38,307 bases of DNA from Candidatus Atopostipes pullistercoris (GTDB lineage: Bacteria; Bacillota; Bacilli; Lactobacillales; Carnobacteriaceae_A), in contig DXAZ01000052.1 in assembly GCA_019116785.1 (NCBI GenBank), positions 1-38,307 on the forward strand, in the 5' to 3' direction. This document shows, in pieces, positions 35,621-38,307 of the stretch. How positions within the stretch are numbered: position 1 is the first letter of the stretch; every line of letters begins with the position of its first letter. A model generated the notes under the pieces. The model did not search any database. It was not told where the DNA came from and worked only from the letters and a program-made list of their open reading frames with translations. A program made the translations under genes and the position numbers.

Positions 35621-38242
35621 ATGAGTTCAGATAAAAATGATAATTTTTCTAACAATGAAAAATTGAAAAAATTTGGCAAAAAATTTAGTGATTATTTTGA
35701 CATTGTTTATAGAGTTTTTAAAGTATTCTTTGAGTTCATTGTTTTGATTTTAATTGTAGTAGCATTTTTAGGTGGTGGTGCTGCTCTTGGATATTTTGCT
35801 TCCTTAGTCGAAGATATTCCTACACCTACTCAAGCCGAAATGGAAACACAAATAAACGATTATAATCGAAAATCTACGCTTTTTTATGCGGATAATTCAA
35901 AAATTAGTGATTTGCGTACAGATTTAATTCGATCACCTATTAAATTACAAGAGATATCGCCTTTGATTATCAATGCAATAATTGCTACAGAAGATAGAAA
36001 CTTTTCTATTCATGAAGGAATCGTTCCTAAAGCTTTAGCACGTGCAGCAGCTCAAGAATTATTAAATGCTCAATCCGTTACAGGAGGTTCTACTCTCACC
36101 CAGCAGTTAATTAAACAACAAATTTTAAGTAGTGAAGTAACTCACTCACGTAAAGCTGTCGAAATTTTATATGCTTTACATTTAGAAAATAATTTTAATA
36201 AAGAAGAAATTTTAGAAGCCTATATGAACGTTTCTCCTTTTGGTAGAAATAATTTAGGACAAAATATCGCAGGGATTGAAGAAGGAGCTCAAGGTCTTTT
36301 TGGTGTTTCAGCATCTGAAGTTAATCTACCACAAGCAGCTTTTCTAGCTGGACTCCCACAAAGTCCAATTTCATATAGTCCTTACACACAACAAGGAGAT
36401 ATTAAAGAAGATATATCTTCTGGAATCAATCGACAACATGAAGTCCTTTATAGTATGTTTCAAGAAGGATATATTACCAAAGAAGAATATCAAGAAGCAC
36501 GTGATTATGACATAGCCGCTGATTTCTTGAAAAATTCTGAAGAAGACAACAAAAATCCTTCACATTCTTATGAATATGACCTCGTTGAAAGTGAAGGAAG
36601 AAACATTATTATTGATTTAATGCTTGAAGAAGATGGAATCACAGATGAACAACTCGCTGACAATCCCGATCTTAAAGAAGATTACTTCGAAAAAGCAGAT
36701 TTTGAAATGAGAAATAACGGATATAAAATCTACAGTACAATTGACCCTACTCTACACAAAGCAATCCAAAAACGTGTAACCGAAACAAAAGATCAATTTG
36801 GACCTACTCAAACATTGTCCTACACAGACGATGATGGAGAAACACAAACCATCGATTATCCAACACAAGTAGCTGGAACACTTACTGAAAATACGACTGG
36901 AAAAGTGCTCGCTTTTATTGGAGGTCGAGACTATGAGTATTCAGAATTTAATATTGCTTTTAACTCCCGCCGAAGTTCAGGTTCCGTCATTAAACCTTTA
37001 ATGACCTATGGCCCCGCTTTAGCTGAGCATTTTATTACCCCAGCAACAGTAATTCCTGATACGGAGTTAATTGTGCCAGATGGGACTTCTGGAACACACA
37101 GTATTAGTAATGTTGGACGAACAACTAATGATTGGCGCGATGCAAGATATTGGTTACAAATGTCTCAAAACATTCCCAATACGAAAATATATTTAGGCAT
37201 GCTAGAAAACAATATAAATCCCGCTAAATATATTCGAGCCATGGGGATTGGACCTGAAGCAATTAGTGATGATGATTTTTCTTATCCATCCACTTCATTA
37301 GGTGGTTTCAACTCGGGACCTACCGCAACAGAATTAGCAGGTGCTTACGCTGCTATTGGAAACAAAGGAGTCTTTAATGAACCTTATGTCATTGAAAAAA
37401 TAGAAAATAGTGAGGGCGAAGTTATCTATGAACATGAGCCGAACCCAACTCGAGTTTGGTCAGAAACAGCAAATTATTTATTATATGACATGTTACGGGA
37501 TGTTACGACTCAAGGAACTGGTAGAGCTTCTTCCCAATACTTGAATTTTAACGCTGACTTAGCTTCTAAAACAGGAACAACCAATGAAACGGTTGATGTA
37601 TGGTACGCAGGTGTTACTCCAGGTGTTTCTTTAGTCACTTGGATGGGATATGACAATCAAAAAATAAGCCTTCAAAACTTTAATGGTTTATCCCCTGCTC
37701 ACAGAAATATACGTAATTGGTCGAACATTATGAATGTGGTTTACAATTTAAAACCAGAGCTCATAAAAGCAAATGAATCTATGACTCCACCAGATGATAA
37801 TAGTATCGTTAGTGAATCTGTGCTGGCTTCTACTGGAATGAAGCCTGGGAAAGTTTCTTTACCAAATAACCGTACCATTCAAATTTCTGGAAGTACGAAA
37901 ACTGAAATTTTTGATCGAGATAATGTGCCAGGTACCACAACTTTCGACTTCTCAATAGGTGCTAAATCTTCTGAATTGAATAAATTTTGGAATAACCAAA
38001 CAAATAGTAAAAAGAAAGATACTAAGAAAAAAGAAGATAAAAAAGAAGAGAACAAAAAGAAAGAAGAAGAAAAGAAAAAAGAAGAAGACGACAAAAAAGA
38101 AGATAAAGAGAAAGAAGAAGATAAAGAGAAAGAGAAAGAAGATAATAGCTCAAGTGACGAAGATAAAACCCAAGACGAAAAAGAAGATAACAAAGATGAA
38201 AAAGAAGAAAATGATACAGATGACTCAGATGATGAAGAATAG
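35621..38242 (+). CDS. Class A penicillin-binding protein (GT51 + transpeptidase) with long charged C-tail
   Basis: ATEDRNFSIHEGI and GGSTLTQQLIKQ (GT51); SSGSVIKPL, SQN, KTGT (TP). ATG at 35621 after GGAGGTG. Confidence 0.95.
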   Translation: MSSDKNDNFSNNEKLKKFGKKFSDYFDIVYRVFKVFFEFIVLILIVVAFLGGGAALGYFASLVEDIPTPTQAEMETQINDYNRKSTLFYADNSKISDLRTDLIRSPIKLQEISPLIINAIIATEDRNFSIHEGIVPKALARAAAQELLNAQSVTGGSTLTQQLIKQQILSSEVTHSRKAVEILYALHLENNFNKEEILEAYMNVSPFGRNNLGQNIAGIEEGAQGLFGVSASEVNLPQAAFLAGLPQSPISYSPYTQQGDIKEDISSGINRQHEVLYSMFQEGYITKEEYQEARDYDIAADFLKNSEEDNKNPSHSYEYDLVESEGRNIIIDLMLEEDGITDEQLADNPDLKEDYFEKADFEMRNNGYKIYSTIDPTLHKAIQKRVTETKDQFGPTQTLSYTDDDGETQTIDYPTQVAGTLTENTTGKVLAFIGGRDYEYSEFNIAFNSRRSSGSVIKPLMTYGPALAEHFITPATVIPDTELIVPDGTSGTHSISNVGRTTNDWRDARYWLQMSQNIPNTKIYLGMLENNINPAKYIRAMGIGPEAISDDDFSYPSTSLGGFNSGPTATELAGAYAAIGNKGVFNEPYVIEKIENSEGEVIYEHEPNPTRVWSETANYLLYDMLRDVTTQGTGRASSQYLNFNADLASKTGTTNETVDVWYAGVTPGVSLVTWMGYDNQKISLQNFNGLSPAHRNIRNWSNIMNVVYNLKPELIKANESMTPPDDNSIVSESVLASTGMKPGKVSLPNNRTIQISGSTKTEIFDRDNVPGTTTFDFSIGAKSSELNKFWNNQTNSKKKDTKKKEDKKEENKKKEEEKKKEEDDKKEDKEKEEDKEKEKEDNSSSDEDKTQDEKEDNKDEKEENDTDDSDDEE

Positions 38243-38264
38243 AATATAAATTAGTTAAAATAAA

Positions 38265-38307
38265 AAGAGAAACTACAGCACTCAAATTTGAGTTTGTGGT
38301 TTCTCTT
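38265..38307 (+). terminator. Terminator of PBP gene, running to window edge
   Basis: AAGAGAAAC...GGTTTCTCTT with inner ACTCAAATTTGAGT; T-run not visible. Confidence 0.6.

Noticed and set aside
37879-38285. Minus-strand Ser/Phe/Leu-rich ORFs
   Set aside because: Antisense translation of the Lys/Glu-rich PBP tail; low-complexity artefact.

Overview
The window is from a low-GC Gram-positive genome, probably Lactobacillales (inferred from gene content: mevalonate-type isoprenoid context without dxs, acyP-yidC pair). It is almost entirely chromosomal core sequence. In order it carries: a 5'-truncated (in window) LysM/glucosaminidase autolysin with an acidic repeat; a YtqB-like methyltransferase; a BMP-type nucleoside ABC transporter operon; ftsK; acylphosphatase-yidC; an ArlRS-like two-component system; gnd; an unlisted 34-codon membrane miniprotein gene; the recN-tlyA-ispA-xseB-xseA-nusB-asp23-efp-pepQ block; a seven-gene comG operon; yebC; a conserved TIM-barrel protein; a VanZ-family gene; an M3 oligoendopeptidase; a secreted NlpC/P60 protein; an NAD-dependent epimerase; and a class A PBP. 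I found no CRISPR, IS element, prophage, tRNA or rRNA. No new multi-gene system is evident. The most interesting points are the 34-aa ORF with a near-consensus promoter (possibly Prli42-like), paired ComK-box-like AT-boxes upstream of comGA, the six-copy 18-aa acidic repeat in the autolysin, and an unusual leader upstream of the NlpC/P60 gene. All names are by eye from motifs and family resemblance; no searches were run.
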